A stretch of 64,000 nt of DNA from Scalesia atractyloides. Its lineage: Eukaryota > Streptophyta > Magnoliopsida > Asterales > Asteraceae. A program made the translations under genes and the position numbers. Below are positions 47,600-59,818 of this stretch, piece after piece (position 1 is the stretch's first letter; each line of letters begins with the position of its first letter). The stretch is taken from positions 48,689,681 to 48,753,680 of the forward strand of contig CAMTDV010000007.1 in NCBI GenBank assembly GCA_947069175.1, in the 5' to 3' direction. Below the pieces are notes generated by a model. That model was not told the DNA's origin. It ran no database searches and saw nothing but the letters and a program-made list of their open reading frames with translations.

Positions 47600-49555
47600 T
47601 GCAAATGCAGTTCCCAGCCCTTTAGAGGAAATGGATCTCTTCGACTCGCTCGCCCATCCTAGTTAATGGGTCGTCAACACTTGAATTCAACATAGAAAAG
47701 GGGTACGCCAAGGTGACCTATTATCCCCCTATTGTTTATCTTGACGATGGAAGCTTTACATGTGGCCACGATAAGTGCATGTTCCAATGGTATTTTCCAT
47801 GGCATAAAAACATCACGTGAATGTCCAGCGGTTTCTCATTGACTATACACAGGATATGCGCTCCGTAGGCAGAACGTACGAAGTCAATATCCACAACATT
47901 GATCATCTGTTGAGACGTTTCCACTTGTCATCGGGGCTAAAAGTGAACTTTTTTAAAAGCCAACTTTTTAGCATTGCGGTTGACAACGTGGAGATCGAGG
48001 GCATGACGAACATTCTAAAATGCAAAACAGGGCAACTCACATTTACCTATCTAGGCCTCCCGGTTGGGGTTACATGGTGTTGGTCAAACATTGGAAACCC
48101 GTAATGGAAAGATTCGAGAAGAAACTGACAACTTGGAAAGTCCAGATACTCTCATTCGGAGGGAGAGTGACTCTTGTGAAAGCTCTCTTAGGTAATCTTC
48201 CAACATATCTTTTATCCTTATTTAATGCCCCGGGTTTTTTTTAAACATCTTAAAAGAAGTAGGCGAACATTCTTATGGGGAGGTTGTTTCGACAAGAATA
48301 AGATAAGTTGGGTAGCGTGGCGGAAAGTCTTGGCTCTTAAATCGCAAGGAGGTTTGGTATTGGGAGTTTGTCTTCTACCAACATGGCTTTAATGGTAAAA
48401 TGGCATGTAAGATTATTATGGGGAGGTTGTTTCGACAAGAATAAGATAAGTTGGGTAGCATGGCGAAAGTCTTGGTTCCTAAATCGTAAGGTGGTTTGGG
48501 TATTGGGAGTTTGTCTTCTACCAACAAAGCTTTAATTAAAATTAGATGGTTAGGATCCATCATTTCTCCTTTTTGGTAAATAAAACATACAAATGTGTCA
48601 TAGACATTAGATGTAAATTAGTTAAACAAGTCGTATTCATGTTTAGAACTTGTCTTGTTCATGTCGTTGGAGACCTGTTAACCCCCGCTAGACACGATTT
48701 GCCACCCCTACCTGAATCTCTTCACCCGAGCTACTGATAAATTCTGCATGGTTAGACAAAAATACTTACTTACACGAGACTCCATAACATGGTTGTGGGT
48801 GACAATGTTAATGCGATGCAACTGAATGTTCTGGCGGAATGGCAAACATGTGTTCAACTACTTAACGACTGTGTGTTTATAGACAAGACAAATACATGGT
48901 TGTGGCAAATAAATGACACATGCTCAGAATTTAAAGTAGCTGACCTTCCTAGAGAACTGGACTCCATCGAAACTATACCAGTAACAAAAGTGTTATCTTG
49001 GCTGGGGTAGATTCCACAGAAAGTAAATTGCTTTCTTTTGAGGGTGGTGTTGAACCAAATACCAACAAGGGAGGCACTCATTGATAAAAGAGTGGTGCTA
49101 ACTACGGACGTATGTGTGTTGTGTTCTAAGGTGAGGGAGACATCAAACCACTTGATGATCTAGTGTGAATTTACGAACATCATATGGACAGTGATATTCC
49201 AATGGTTCAATATACCTCTACCAAGGTACCTCCTAAGTGTGGTAGAGCTGTTGGAGTATATATCAATCAATACAGGGTGTCAAAAGCTAATAAAAATGTG
49301 ATTTTAGTAATCATAGAGACGACGTGATTGGTAGTATGGAAAATGAGGAACAATTGCATCTTCAATAATAAGCATTCTTGAGATGCATCAACGCAATAAA
49401 TTTTAGTTTTACAAATTTCCCAATGTAATCTATGTTGTAAAGTTGGCCTCCAATCAAGGGGTTGACATATTTCTCTGTATCCTTGTATATGTATATTTTT
49501 TGGTTGAGCAACTAACTTAGCTTCTCAATGAAATCACCTTTCTAAAAAAAGAACA
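47600..49555 (+). mobile_element. LINE (L1-type) reverse transcriptase remnant
   Basis: Shifting frames read RT blocks of plant non-LTR elements: GV(R)QGDLLSPYCL near 47705, then SSGLKVNFFKSQLF near 47940, FTYLGLPVG near 48045, and WKVQILSFGGRVTLVKALL near 48140. A zinc-finger (zf-RVT) style C-terminus follows to about 49400. The YADD catalytic region is corrupted, and stops and shifts are everywhere. A 143 bp block with WGGCFDKNKISWVAW is duplicated in tandem (48273-48415 and 48416 onward). The end near 49555 (AAAAAAAG) may be the remains of the A tail. Confidence 0.85.
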
Positions 49556-50484
49556 ATATGCAATTAGAATCGTTGGACGAAGCTGAGATTAAATCTTGAC
49601 CCTTATAATTCATCAAAAGCTTCTAGAAAGGGAGGTTATATGACGGTTTCTTGAAACCCTTTTGACCTGAACATCCTACATACTATACGCCTATATGGGG
49701 AAGAAGAGAGGCCACGATCTTTATCCTATTTCCTTGAAATTTAGCGTTGGTTAGGTACTCTTTTGTTAGTGTTGGAATCGTTTCTTCTCACATACAAACC
49801 TTAATTAGTGAGATATTTCCCAAAAATATCATGGTTTCTTTCATTCCTTATGCAAGTCAACTGCAGGTTGGATTAGGTCTCACAAACACACACCAACCCA
49901 CCTTGCTCACTCAAAACACTTATTTTTTTCTCTTTCTAAACTCATCACCCACTGATCCATCCAGAAATTGACAGTTGCATTTCGGAATCTCGTGTTTCCA
50001 TCTTGTATCAATGGTGAAACTGGATCGGTCTAAGCGGTTACTAAGTATAAACTTGATTATTTGAGTTATTTTCATTATAAATTTGTTGTAACTTGGTTAT
50101 TTTCAAAAGTTGTTTTTGATTATTTGTTGTAATTTAATCACCAATGACTAGGAATCCTATCCAAAACCATATTCACTTTATTCAACTTTATCACGGTGAT
50201 TTATAGATACATGATTGAATCAAACTCTCAAATCATCAATTTTTTTGGTTCTTTGTTGTATTTGTAGTGAGTCTGTTAAGTGGAGGAGGGAGTGTTCCAA
50301 CCAAACATGCATCACTAAAAAGAATTTTAATTCTGGATGGGTCGATTGGGGTTATGGTTTAAACGGGTAAAAAAGAATTTTAGCTTACATGAAGCATGTC
50401 TAATGGGTTTGAAGTTGCCTAAAGTGCATTTGTAACCCATAAACCTTCCAGAGTTGTTTATTATTAGTACTTACATAAATCTAA
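49556..50484. other. No recognisable gene
   Basis: AT-rich, short frames without motifs. Confidence 0.5.
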
Positions 50485-51788
50485 GGGTAAATTAGACACT
50501 TCGCCCTTTATGTTTGTATCGATTTATGAATGATGCCCTTTTAACTTTAATAATTACAGTAATGATCCTTTTTTTATAAAGCGATTAAACCCTACGTCCT
50601 TTAGCCCTAACCTTGTTAAAATTCTAGTTAAGTAAAGCATGTGTGATGCACATGAGGGTAGGTTAGTAATTTTACTAGTATATTTAACTAGGGTTTAAAC
50701 CCCCAATGTGACAAAGCCATGAAATCGTCGTTGCCTTTAAACCCTCAACGTCGCCACCTCCCACAACCAACCGACCACCACCCCACCCCACCCTACCTCA
50801 CCCAACACCTCTCCTCTCTCTCTCTCTTTACAGTTTCTTCAATAACATCTTGTAATACCATACCTTGAAATCCTAAAATGCAAACCCCAAATTACGACTT
50901 CAAAACTGGCTGGCGAATCCGTTAGGGCAGAACTTACCGGTGTCGAACAAGTAGATGCATCATTTTAGATCAAGCTCAATTCGGCCCAGTTCAATGCTCA
51001 GTTCCCCCTAAGCTTCCTTTCATACCCGACTCATGTTTGGGGTAACAACATGTCTAACAATGGGTTTCAGGTGGGCAACAAGATTCGGATGGCGAATCCA
51101 GAACTTGTGAATCCAGAATTTGAGCCGATCTGGACAATATTTGATGGGAGAAGAAGCGGCAGTGTGATGGTCACAAGTGGTGTTCGTGGTTTAAGATGCG
51201 GCGGTGGTCATAGAAGTGGTGGTGGTGTTATCAATTTAGCAAGAGAGAGATTAAAAAGCGAGAAGTGGCGTTGGTTGTAGGTCAATGGTGGGTGGTTACT
51301 TGCAAGCGGCAGTGGTGATATCACAGGTCGTGGAGGTGGTTTTAGTATAGAGAGAGAGAGGAGAGAGAGAGACAGTTTAAAGAGGTGGTAGTGGTGGTGG
51401 TTTTTGTTTAGATAGAAAGTCATAGGCGGTGGTTGTGATTTTAGTAGAGAGAGAGTGTGTGTTTAAAGAGGTGGTGGTGGTTTTAGTTCAGCAAGAGAGA
51501 GAGATAGTGAGTTGAAAAAGGAGACACATTAGCTCCGTGGTTTATTTTCAAAATTCATTTTGTTTTATATACTGAAATATTTTAAATAAATTAGCAAAAG
51601 AGACATATGCTCTCATGTGTAAGCCACATGTCATACTTAACTTATAATTTTAACCACTGTAGGACCAAAGGACATAGGGTGATACGGTTTTCATAAAGAA
51701 AAGATTGTGACTGTAATTATTGAAATAAAGGTATCCATTGCAGTCTAATACAAACATAAACATAAAGAATGAAAAGTGTGATTTACCC
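50485..51788. mobile_element. Mutator-like element with about 200 bp TIRs, non-autonomous
   Basis: The left arm (50485-about 50680, starting GGGTAAATTAGACACTT) and right arm (about 51600-51788, ending AAGTGTGATTTACCC) are imperfect reverse complements over nearly 200 bp. They share, for example, TAATAATTACAGT, ATGTCCTTT and TTAAAATT. The interior is rich in CCACC/GGTGGT and AGAGAG low-complexity sequence and has no transposase. Flanking 9-mers TAAATCTAA and TAATCATAA agree in only 6 of 9 positions. Confidence 0.75.
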
Positions 51789-52113
51789 TAATCATAATTA
51801 TCACATTAATTTTATGTTTCTTTTGGTTAAAAGGTGGTTTGAGTTAACCCAAAACACCCATCATACCACTTGTCAATAAAATGATACACTTCGTATGGAT
51901 TGGATTGTAGGCCATGTTAGAGGTTATAACTTTGCTGCAAGAATTTGAAGAAATTGACCAAACTCTCCTTTCAACTGCATATTCTTTTTAACATGGCAAA
52001 TTGGGTAAGCATATAATAATATATCTATGGGATGCTACCCGAGTTCAAATCAAAAGTAATTGAAGCATACGCAGAGGCTGTAACGCTTTTGGAAAGACGA
52101 GGGAGACCATTTT
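51789..52113. other. No recognisable gene
   Basis: Non-coding. From about 52080 (GTAACGCTTTTGG) it may be a decayed piece of the retroelement whose LTR follows. Confidence 0.4.
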
Positions 52114-52944
52114 TGTGAACTTCGTAAAATCGTGTCCAATAATATAGTGATACGTGTTATATTTTTTTTTATATATAAGTCTGTTAAGGACTAATAAGGA
52201 CCAAAGGTTTCAACATTTTGTAAACATGTAAAAGTTGGACAACGGAGGGGTTAAAAGTGTCAACATGTTAATTTATACCTCTGAGTGACCTTTTTAACGA
52301 ATCGAGAGCTTGACAATGTCCGGACATACTCCCGGGTACGCCAAATGTTGGCTACAGAGGGCTAATTATGGTTATAAAGGTGTTTTAGAGGTTTTATAAG
52401 TTGAAGGACTAAATGTGACAAAGTTTGAAAGTTCCCTTGAGGCGCTCGCGGGGTGCGAGAGACACTGGCCATGTCTCTCGCAGGCCGCCAGAGGCCTGTG
52501 TCTGCAGAAAATTTGCTTGGCCTCCACACATGTTGCCAAAAACCATTTGATTCGAAACTAGGGACTTCCAAACTGCTATGCCATGTTTTAGGACACTTGT
52601 AAGCTCTCTCTAACACTCCCTAACACCTGGCATTACCTCCTTCAAGCTCCCCAACTATAAATAGGTGCATTTGTTCACCACTTGAACTTGCACTATTCTC
52701 ATTTATCACTCTATCTCTCTCCTCTGGAAGTTCCTAACTGAAAGGAGCATCCAACTTAGTTCTATTTCATCATAGGAATCACTTGTAAGTGTTCCTTTCT
52801 CTTGCATTTCGTTTATAGGCTTTTATAGCCAAAAGTCAAGCGTTTTACGGAAAACGCCTTGACTTTCGGTAAAGACCATTATGGTCCAGCCATTGTTCAT
52901 AACGAACATGGCTAAGTGATCGTAATAAGGTAGGTGTTAATTTC
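52114..52944 (+). mobile_element. LTR fragment of the 11502 family, cut by element B
   Basis: Begins TGTGAACTTCGTAAAATCG and follows the first part of the 11502-family LTR, including CAATGTCCG, the TATA box at 52656-52662 and AGTCAAGCGTTTTACGG. It keeps the block missing from the 5' LTR at 12105 (here about 52440-52630). It stops abruptly at GGTAGGTGTTAATTTC, where element B's LTR begins. Confidence 0.92.
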
Positions 52945-54078
52945 TGTCACACCCCGACCCGCAGCGGAATAAGAGTCGGGGCATAATAGGGTTATCACCA
53001 AAGCTCATGATGTTTACTAATATGTTTCATATTTATTAAATTCAAAATTACATCCTCAATATTCCAAACAAGTTCATACAATTACAAAGAAAGATAACCA
53101 ACTAAACAATCCAAAGTATAAACCGGTTTATTCTTCTAAGCCATCCTATATGTTTCTTGCTGCAGCTGGATCACCTGTATCATGTGTAAAAATGGGGGTT
53201 TTGGGGTCAACATAAGTTGGCGAGTGAACTTTGTTAGAAAACATTTATTATTGATTTCTTGTTATATTATGGAAAATTGTGCAATAATCATATGTGAGCA
53301 AACGTAAATAAACATACAATAACATTAACAATAACAAACAATAACATACAATAACAAACTACCTTGCATGAATATATAACATGAATGATACTGTATATGT
53401 TGGCAACGTCACGTTCACGCTCATAGGTAATGGGGAACGGACGGCCTATGATAAATGTATGTGCGATCAAGGCTCAATCAAACGGAGCCGATCGTATGTT
53501 GGCAACGCCTCGTTCACGCTCATAGGTAATGGGGAACAGCTCAACGCACATAGGTAATGGGGAGCGGCGGCCTATGATAATGTATGTACTTAAAATGATA
53601 AATTTAATCTAAACATTAACCACACAAACAGTTGATACATATTTAATACACATTTGATCATGGATATGATGGATGCACAATTGTTTAAATGTAATAAATA
53701 ATAAGACACATGATACACCCAAAAAACGTGATTAAAACGGGGAATTTGTAGAGAATCACTCACATTGGGTGCGTTCGGTTGAAGATGTTGAATGCGCACG
53801 AGTTTAGAGGGTTGATCGACGAGGATTAACTAACCTAAATAATAACGAAAGGTATGGTAAATGAGTGGATTTTATTAATAATTTTAATAGGATTTTTAGA
53901 TATATTTTTGTGAGTTTAAGGCTATTTTTTAACTTTAAAAACATTATTTTTAAGTATTTTTAATTGATTTTTAAATTAAATAAATAAACAAAAATATAAA
54001 AAAAATGTTGACTTTTTGGGTTTGACCGTTGACCATTGACTTTGACTTGTTGACCGGTTCGGTCGTGTATATTGTTTG

Positions 54079-54150
54079 CACTGAGTGAGGTTCGAACTCG
54101 TGACCTCCCGTACGCGTGCACACAGCTCTACCAACTGAGCTACGTGTCTA
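54079..54150 (-). other. tRNA-like sequence 1 in the LTR of element B
   Basis: Minus strand has a perfect A-box region (TAGCTCAGTTGGTAGAGC) and a B-box-like GAGTTCGAACC spaced as in a tRNA. Acceptor, anticodon and the outer T-stem pairs do not form, so it is tRNA-derived and not a functional tRNA. Counterpart at 58498-58569. Confidence 0.75.
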
Positions 54151-54242
54151 ACCCGAAATATTTCTGTTTTTAATTATATTTATATACTGTTTTAATTTAT
54201 TCAAAATTCATTTATTTTTAAAAAGGATTTTAATCATCAAAC

Positions 54243-54314
54243 CGGCGTGCGTAACAGGTCTCGAACCCGGGTTGATTAACGTTGCACACAGTCCACCGCT
54301 GGACTGTGTGTCTA
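54243..54314 (-). other. tRNA-like sequence 2 in the LTR of element B
   Basis: Minus strand has a B box (GGGTTCGAGACC). The A-box side is replaced by a perfect hairpin, 11 bp stem and 4 nt loop, at 54285-54310. Counterpart at 58663-58739. Confidence 0.65.
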
Positions 54315-54412
54315 ACCTGGTTAAAATACTTGTTTTTATTTCTCTTATATACTAACTGGAAGTTTTCATATTTGGGTTTTATAAAAAGTCTGAATTTGTG
54401 ACGAATCGGAAT

Positions 54413-54482
54413 AAGGGCGGACTCGAACCCGGTATCGCTGTGTTTCAATTGCACACAGTCCACCGCTGGACTGTGTGTCTAA
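54413..54482 (-). other. tRNA-like sequence 3 in the LTR of element B
   Basis: Same layout as sequence 2: the B box GGGTTCGAGTCC and the same perfect 26 nt hairpin at 54452-54477. Counterpart at 58835-58906. Confidence 0.65.
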
Positions 54483-55313
54483 CCCGAGATATAATCCAAT
54501 TTATATTAAATTTATATACAGAGCAACTTCATCTTCTTCGTTACAATAACCCGGACAACTGGTTTTCGACTGAACTTGTTCAATTTAATTAACAGACGTA
54601 TGAGTGATTAAAATGTAACGGATAGGAAAGGTTTTGGGAATGAACATACCGGAAGATGATCTTTCTCAGAACGCCGGCGAAGTCGTCGGCTCTGTTTTTA
54701 TGAACTCCGTCTGAGCGGACCAATTAACAGTTTTTTATTAACTAATTGTAAAATTGAAGGACTAAGCAAGAGTTATCAGAAGGTTTGAATGATTATACCG
54801 TTTCACAGTGCAATGTAGGAATTTTCAGAAAACTTCCGGCGAGTGTTGATTATCCGATATCGTCGTCTGGGATTGATTCTGATTGAAAGGTTTGAGTTAG
54901 CAAAAGCCTAACAACTGATATAAGATGAAAGAATTGAGAAATTTACCGTTTTGATGAAAGACACGGTTTTCCGGCAAAAGTCCGGCGAGTTCAAAAAGCG
55001 ATTCCGACGATCATAAATTAGAGTAAAAGTGAAATTAGAGGTTCTGTGAATGTTATTGAGTCGCGAGATGATGATATTGTTGGAGTAATTCCGGAAGTGA
55101 ATATTTTCGGTTATTAAACCCGAACATCACATGAATTCAAGTTCATTAAGGGCTGAATTGATTAAGAATGTCGGTTTATCGGTTATAATCAAGAATCCGC
55201 GATCACTCAAAAGTCCCTGGACGTTTGGAAGCCGATATCGGTTTCAGTTTGGCGCAAACAGGTTGATTCACGGTTGAACTTATGTTTTAATTGTTTCCTA
55301 GAATTCACAAAGA

Positions 55314-55392
55314 CATCAAGTGGCGGAGTGGTTATGTGTTTGGTGTTAAGGCTCTCCGGCTGACCCGGGTTCGAAACCCGGCAGCCCTTTTT
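55314..55392 (+). other. tRNA-like sequence 4 (antisense) in the LTR of element B
   Basis: Plus strand has A-box-like TGGCGGAGTGGTTA, a perfect T arm (CCGGG-TTCGAAA-CCCGG) and a TTTTT terminator directly after. Resembles the Ser/Leu type; the 5' acceptor half does not pair. Counterpart at 59730-59818. Confidence 0.75.
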
Positions 55393-55575
55393 CATTTTTA
55401 ATTGTTTTAAATTTTATTTTTTAACAATTTTAATTTCCATAATCTAAAATGTTTATTAGTTATGTATTGTTTAAAACTAACATAGGCATTAAATGAGCAA
55501 CAAAAATATAAAACTGATTATTCGATTAATAAACGAAGCGGGTTTGGAAAAACCCATTTTTCGACAAATGTTACA

Positions 55576-57344
55576 GTATCCCCTACTTTTAGAAATTTCG
55601 TCCCGAAATTTAAGTAGTAGTGGTAACAGGAAAAAGATGCGGGTATTTTTCGTGCATTGAGTCTTCACGTTCCCAAGTAAACTCAGGTCCCCGTTTCGAC
55701 TCCCAGCGTACCCTAACAATTGGAATACGACTCCGTCTTAAAAGTTTTTCTCCGAAGTCCATGATATCTACTGCTCTTTCAATGAAATGCATAGATTCAT
55801 CGATCTGAATATCTTCCAGGGGAATATGGAGGTTTTCATCGGCGAGGCACTTCTTCAAGTTTATACGTGGAATGTGGGGTGAATTCTGTTGAGTTCTTCT
55901 GGTAGATCAAGCTTGTATGCTACAGGTCCTACTCTTTCGAGTATCTTGAAAGGTCCTACGTAGCGTGGTGCTAGCTTGCCCTTCTGGCCAAAACGAACTA
56001 CTCCCTTCCACGATGATACTTTTAAAAGTACATGATCACCAATGTTAAACTCCAAAGGCTTTGGTCGTTTATCTGCATAACTCTTTTAACGACTTTGTGC
56101 CGCTAGAAGATTGTTTCGAATTTGATGGATCTTGTCTGTGGTTTCTTGAATCAATTCTGGACCGGTGATTTGAGCTTCCCCAATTTCATGCCAACATACT
56201 AGAGATCGGCACTTACGACCATATAAAGCTTCGAAAGGTGCCATGCCGATACTTGAATGATAGCTGTTGTTGTACGAAAATTCAACTAATGGCAGATGAG
56301 CGTCCTAACTTCCCTTGAAGTCTATGACAAATGCTCGAAGCATATCTTCAAGAGTTTGAATGGTGCGTTCAGATTGTCCATCAGTTTGAGGATGATAAGC
56401 GGTACTGAGGTCTAATCGTGTACCCAAAGCGGCTTGTACGGCTTGCCATGTTCGTGAAGTGAAACGACCATCACGATCTGAAATAATGCTTAACGGTACA
56501 CCATGACTGTTTACGATTTCGCTGATGTAGATACGAGCTAACTTCTCGTTCTTGAAATTTTCGCGGATCGGAATAAAGTGAGCTGATTTTGTAAGACGAT
56601 CAATGATTACCCATATAGTGTCATACCCACCAGAAGTACGAGGTAACCCGGTAATGAAGTCCATGGTTATGTTTTCCCACTTCCATACAGGTATTTCAGG
56701 TTGGACCAGAAGTCCTAAGGGTCTTTGATGTTCAGCTTTTACCTTGGAACATGTAAGGCACTTGGAAACAAAAACAGCAATATCCTTTTTCATTCCAGGC
56801 CACCAGTAAGTGTATCGAAGGTCTTGATACATCTTATCGGCTCCTGGGTGTATAGAGTATCGTGTTTTGTGTGCCTCATTAATAAGGAATTCACGAAGGT
56901 TGTTGTGGTCAGGAATCCATATGCGATCTAGATAGTACAGAATACCATCGGATTTAGTTTCAATTTTAAGTTCAGCTCCACAGGACAGCTCCTTTCGTAC
57001 GTCGTCTTCCGTTACTAAAACATGTTGGGCTTCTCGAATTTGATCTTTGATGTCGGTTATGATTTGCGAACATAGAAGACGAATGGAGTTCGCATAACCC
57101 TTTCGACTGAGTGCATCGGCCACCACGTTTGCCTTGCCAGGATGATACCGAATTTCACAGTCGTAGTCATTAAGAAGTTCAACCCATCTTCGTTGCCTCA
57201 TGTTTAACTCCTTTTGGTTGAAGATATGTTGGAGGCTCTTATGGTCAGTGTATATTTCACACTTAGTACCGTAGAGGTAATGTCTCCATATCTTAAGAGC
57301 GAACACAACGGCTCCAAGTTCTAGGTCGTGGGTGGTGTAGTTCT
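55576..57344 (-). pseudogene. pol 3' part of element B (RNase H end, integrase, tail)
   Basis: From 57344 down: the rest of RNase H (YTDHKSLQHIFNQKELNMRQRRW), the Pro-Gly-Lys-Ala-Asn-Val-Val-Ala-Asp-Ala end block, integrase zinc region (CLTC), MDFITGLP, ISDRDGRF and the QSERTIQT block. A TAG at 56305 takes the place of a conserved Trp. Further on a TAA replaces a Gln codon (about 56088), and a base is missing near 55860, before the tail that holds GPEFTWEREDSM. The polypurine tract AAAAGTAGGGGATAC (minus strand, 55576-55590) follows. Clearly inactive. Confidence 0.9.
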
Positions 57345-58497
57345 TGTCACACCCCGACCCGCAGCGGAATAAGAGTCGGGGCATAATTGGGTTATCACCA
57401 AAGCTCATGATATTTACTAATATGTTTCATATTTATTAAATTCAAAATTACATCCTCAATATTCCAAACATGTTCATACAATTACAAAGAAAGATAATCA
57501 ACTAAACAATCCAAAGTCTAAACCAGTTTATTCTTCTAAGCCATCCTATGTGTTTCTTGCTGCAGCTGGATCACCTGTATCATGTGTAAAAATGGGGGTT
57601 TTTGGGTCAACATAAGTTGGCGAGTGAACCTTGTTAGAAAAACATTTATTATTGATATCTTGTTATCTTTATTATGGAAAAATTGTGCAATAATCATATG
57701 TGAGCAAATGTAAATAATCATACAATAACAATAACAACAACAAACAATAACATACAATAACAAACCAATTTGCATGAATATATAACATGAATGAAACTGT
57801 ATATGTTGGCAACGTCACGTTCACGCTCATAGGTAATGGGGAACGGACGGCCTATGATGAATGTCTGTGCGATCAAGGCTCAATCAAACGGAGCCGATCG
57901 TATGTTGGCAACGCCTAGTTCACGCTCATATGTAATGGGGAACTGCTCAACGCTCATATGTAATGGGGAGTGGCGGCCTATGATAATGTATGTACTGAAA
58001 ATGATAAATTTAATCTAAACAATAACCACACAAGCAGTTGATACATGTTGAATACACATTTGTTCATGGAGATGATTGATGCACAATAGTTTAAATGTAA
58101 TAAATAATAAGACACATGATACACCCCAAAAACGTGATTAAAACGGGGAATTTGTAGAGATTCACTCACATTGGGTGCGTTCGGTTGAAGATGTTGGAAT
58201 GCGCACGAGTTTAGAGGATGGATCGACGAGAATTAACTAACCTAAATAATAACGAAAAAGGTATGGTAAATGAGTGGATTTTATTAATAATTTTAATAAG
58301 ATTTTTAGATATATTTTTGTGAGTTTAAGGCTATTTTCTAACTTTAAAAACATTATTTTTAAGTATTTTTAATTGATTTTTAAATTAAATAAATAAATAA
58401 AAATATATAAAAAAATGTTGACTTTTGAGTTGACCATTGACCGTTGACCGTGACTGTGACTGTTGACTGTTTGACTGGTTCGCTGGTGTGCAAGTAT

Positions 58498-58569
58498 GCG
58501 CCGGGTAAGGCTCGAACCCGAGACCTCCCGTACGCGTGCACGCAGCTCTACCAACTGAGCTACGTGTCC
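58498..58569 (-). other. tRNA-like sequence 1 in the LTR of element A
   Basis: Minus strand: A box TAGCTCAGTTGGTAGAGC and B box GGGTTCGAGCC at tRNA spacing. The B box is closer to consensus than in element B. Acceptor stem does not pair. Confidence 0.75.
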
Positions 58570-58662
58570 AACCCGAAATATTTCTGTTTTTAATTATATA
58601 TATATACTGTTTTAATTTATTCAAAATTCATTTATTTTTAAAAAGGATTTTAATCATCGAAC

Positions 58663-58739
58663 CGGCGTGCGTAACAGGTCTCGAACCCGGGACCTGTGGT
58701 TTAGTGTTGCACACAGTCCACCGCTGGACTGTGTGTCTA
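58663..58739 (-). other. tRNA-like sequence 2 in the LTR of element A
   Basis: Minus strand: B box GGGTTCGAGACC and the perfect 26 nt hairpin at 58710-58735. Confidence 0.65.
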
Positions 58740-58834
58740 ACTTGGTTAATATACTGATTTTTATTATACTTAACATCTTCAGTGAGTTAACCCGGTTCGG
58801 TTCTTAAAAAAACATTTTTATTTCCGATAATAGG

Positions 58835-58906
58835 GTCGTGATAGGAATCGAACTCGAGACGTATGTTTATTGTTTGCACACAGTCCACCGCTGACTGTGT
58901 GTCTAA
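58835..58906 (-). other. tRNA-like sequence 3 in the LTR of element A
   Basis: Minus strand: B-box-like GAGTTCGATTCC and the hairpin at 58877-58901, which here lacks one G. Confidence 0.6.
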
Positions 58907-59729
58907 CCCGTTTATTATACTGATTTTAATTAATCTTATAATCATAATCGACTTCGTCTTCTTCGCTCAAGAACACAGATAATGATTAATCAACTGTTTC
59001 TTGCTTAATTCGATTAACAGGCGTACGAATGATTAAAATGTAACGGATAGGAAAGGTTTTGGGAATGAACATACCGGAATGACGATCTTTCTCAGAACTC
59101 TGGCGAAGTCGTCGGCTCTGTTTTTATGAACTTCGTCTGAGCGGACCAATTAACAGTTTTGATTAGCTAATAGTGGAATTGAAGTACTAAACAAGAGTTA
59201 TCAGAAGGTTTAAAAGACTATACCATTTCACAGCGAAATCTGGGAATTTTCAGAAGTTTTCTGGCGAGAGTTGATTATCCGATATCGTCGCCTGAAACTA
59301 TTGAAGGGTTTGAGTTAGCAAAAGCCTAACAACTGATAGAAGATAGAAGAATTGAGAAACTTACTGTTTTGATGAAAGACACGGTTTTCCGGCGAAAGTC
59401 CGGCGAGTTCAAAAAGCAATTCCAACGATCAGAAATTAGAGTAAACGTGAAATTAGAAGTTCTGGGAATGTAATTCAGTCGCGAGATGAGGATTTTGTTG
59501 AAGTAATTCAAGAAGTGAATGTTTTCGGTTAGAAAAACCGAACATCACTTGAATTCAAGTTCATTAACGACTGAATTGATTAAGAATGTCGGTTTATCGG
59601 TTATAATCTAGAATCCGCGATCACTCAAACGTCTTGGACGGTTGGAAGCCGATATCGGTTTCAGTTTGGCGCAACAGGTTGATTCACGGTTGTACATATG
59701 TTTTAATTGTTTCCTAGAACTCACAAAGA

Positions 59730-59818
59730 CATCAAGTGGCGGAGTGGTTATATGCGCGCGAGTTAAAACTTTGAGGCTCACCCGGCTGACCCAGGTTCGA
59801 ATCCCGGCAGCCGGTTTT
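59730..59818 (+). other. tRNA-like sequence 4 (antisense) in the LTR of element A
   Basis: Plus strand: A-box-like TGGCGGAGTGGTTA, B box AGGTTCGAATCC, then TTTT at 59815. About 85 nt without the T run, the length of Ser/Leu-class tRNAs. The T stem has mismatches and the acceptor does not pair. Confidence 0.7.

Larger units (their letters stand above)
52945..55575 (-). repeat. 3' LTR of element B (2631 bp)
   Basis: On the plus strand it runs from TGTCACACCCCGACCCGC to CGACAAATGTTACA, colinear with 57345-59998. It contains direct repeats of CATAGGTAATGGGGA (53420-53565) and four tRNA-like sequences. Confidence 0.95.
52945..57344 (-). mobile_element. Element B: Ty3/gypsy (Tekay-like), 3' part, interrupted by element A
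   Basis: On the minus strand this is the 3' end of an element: RNase H, integrase and C-terminus (57344-55576), polypurine tract, and 3' LTR (55575-52945). At 57344|57345 the pol sequence stops in the middle of RNase H and an LTR of the same family begins. No primer binding site lies at that joint, so it is an insertion of element A into B and not a tandem array. The rest of B should lie beyond the right window edge. Confidence 0.88.

Noticed and set aside
51050..51280. Gly/Arg-rich 76-codon frame
   Set aside because: Product of GGTGGT repeats inside the Mutator-like element; no domain.
54079..55392. Functional tRNA genes in the element B LTR
   Set aside because: Acceptor stems do not pair and anticodon arms are not formed; only promoter boxes and, in one case, the T arm are kept. 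Called tRNA-like instead.
57345..57408. Start of the element B pol frame at 57408
   Set aside because: That N-terminal stretch is translated from element A's LTR; genuine B pol begins at the joint at 57344.
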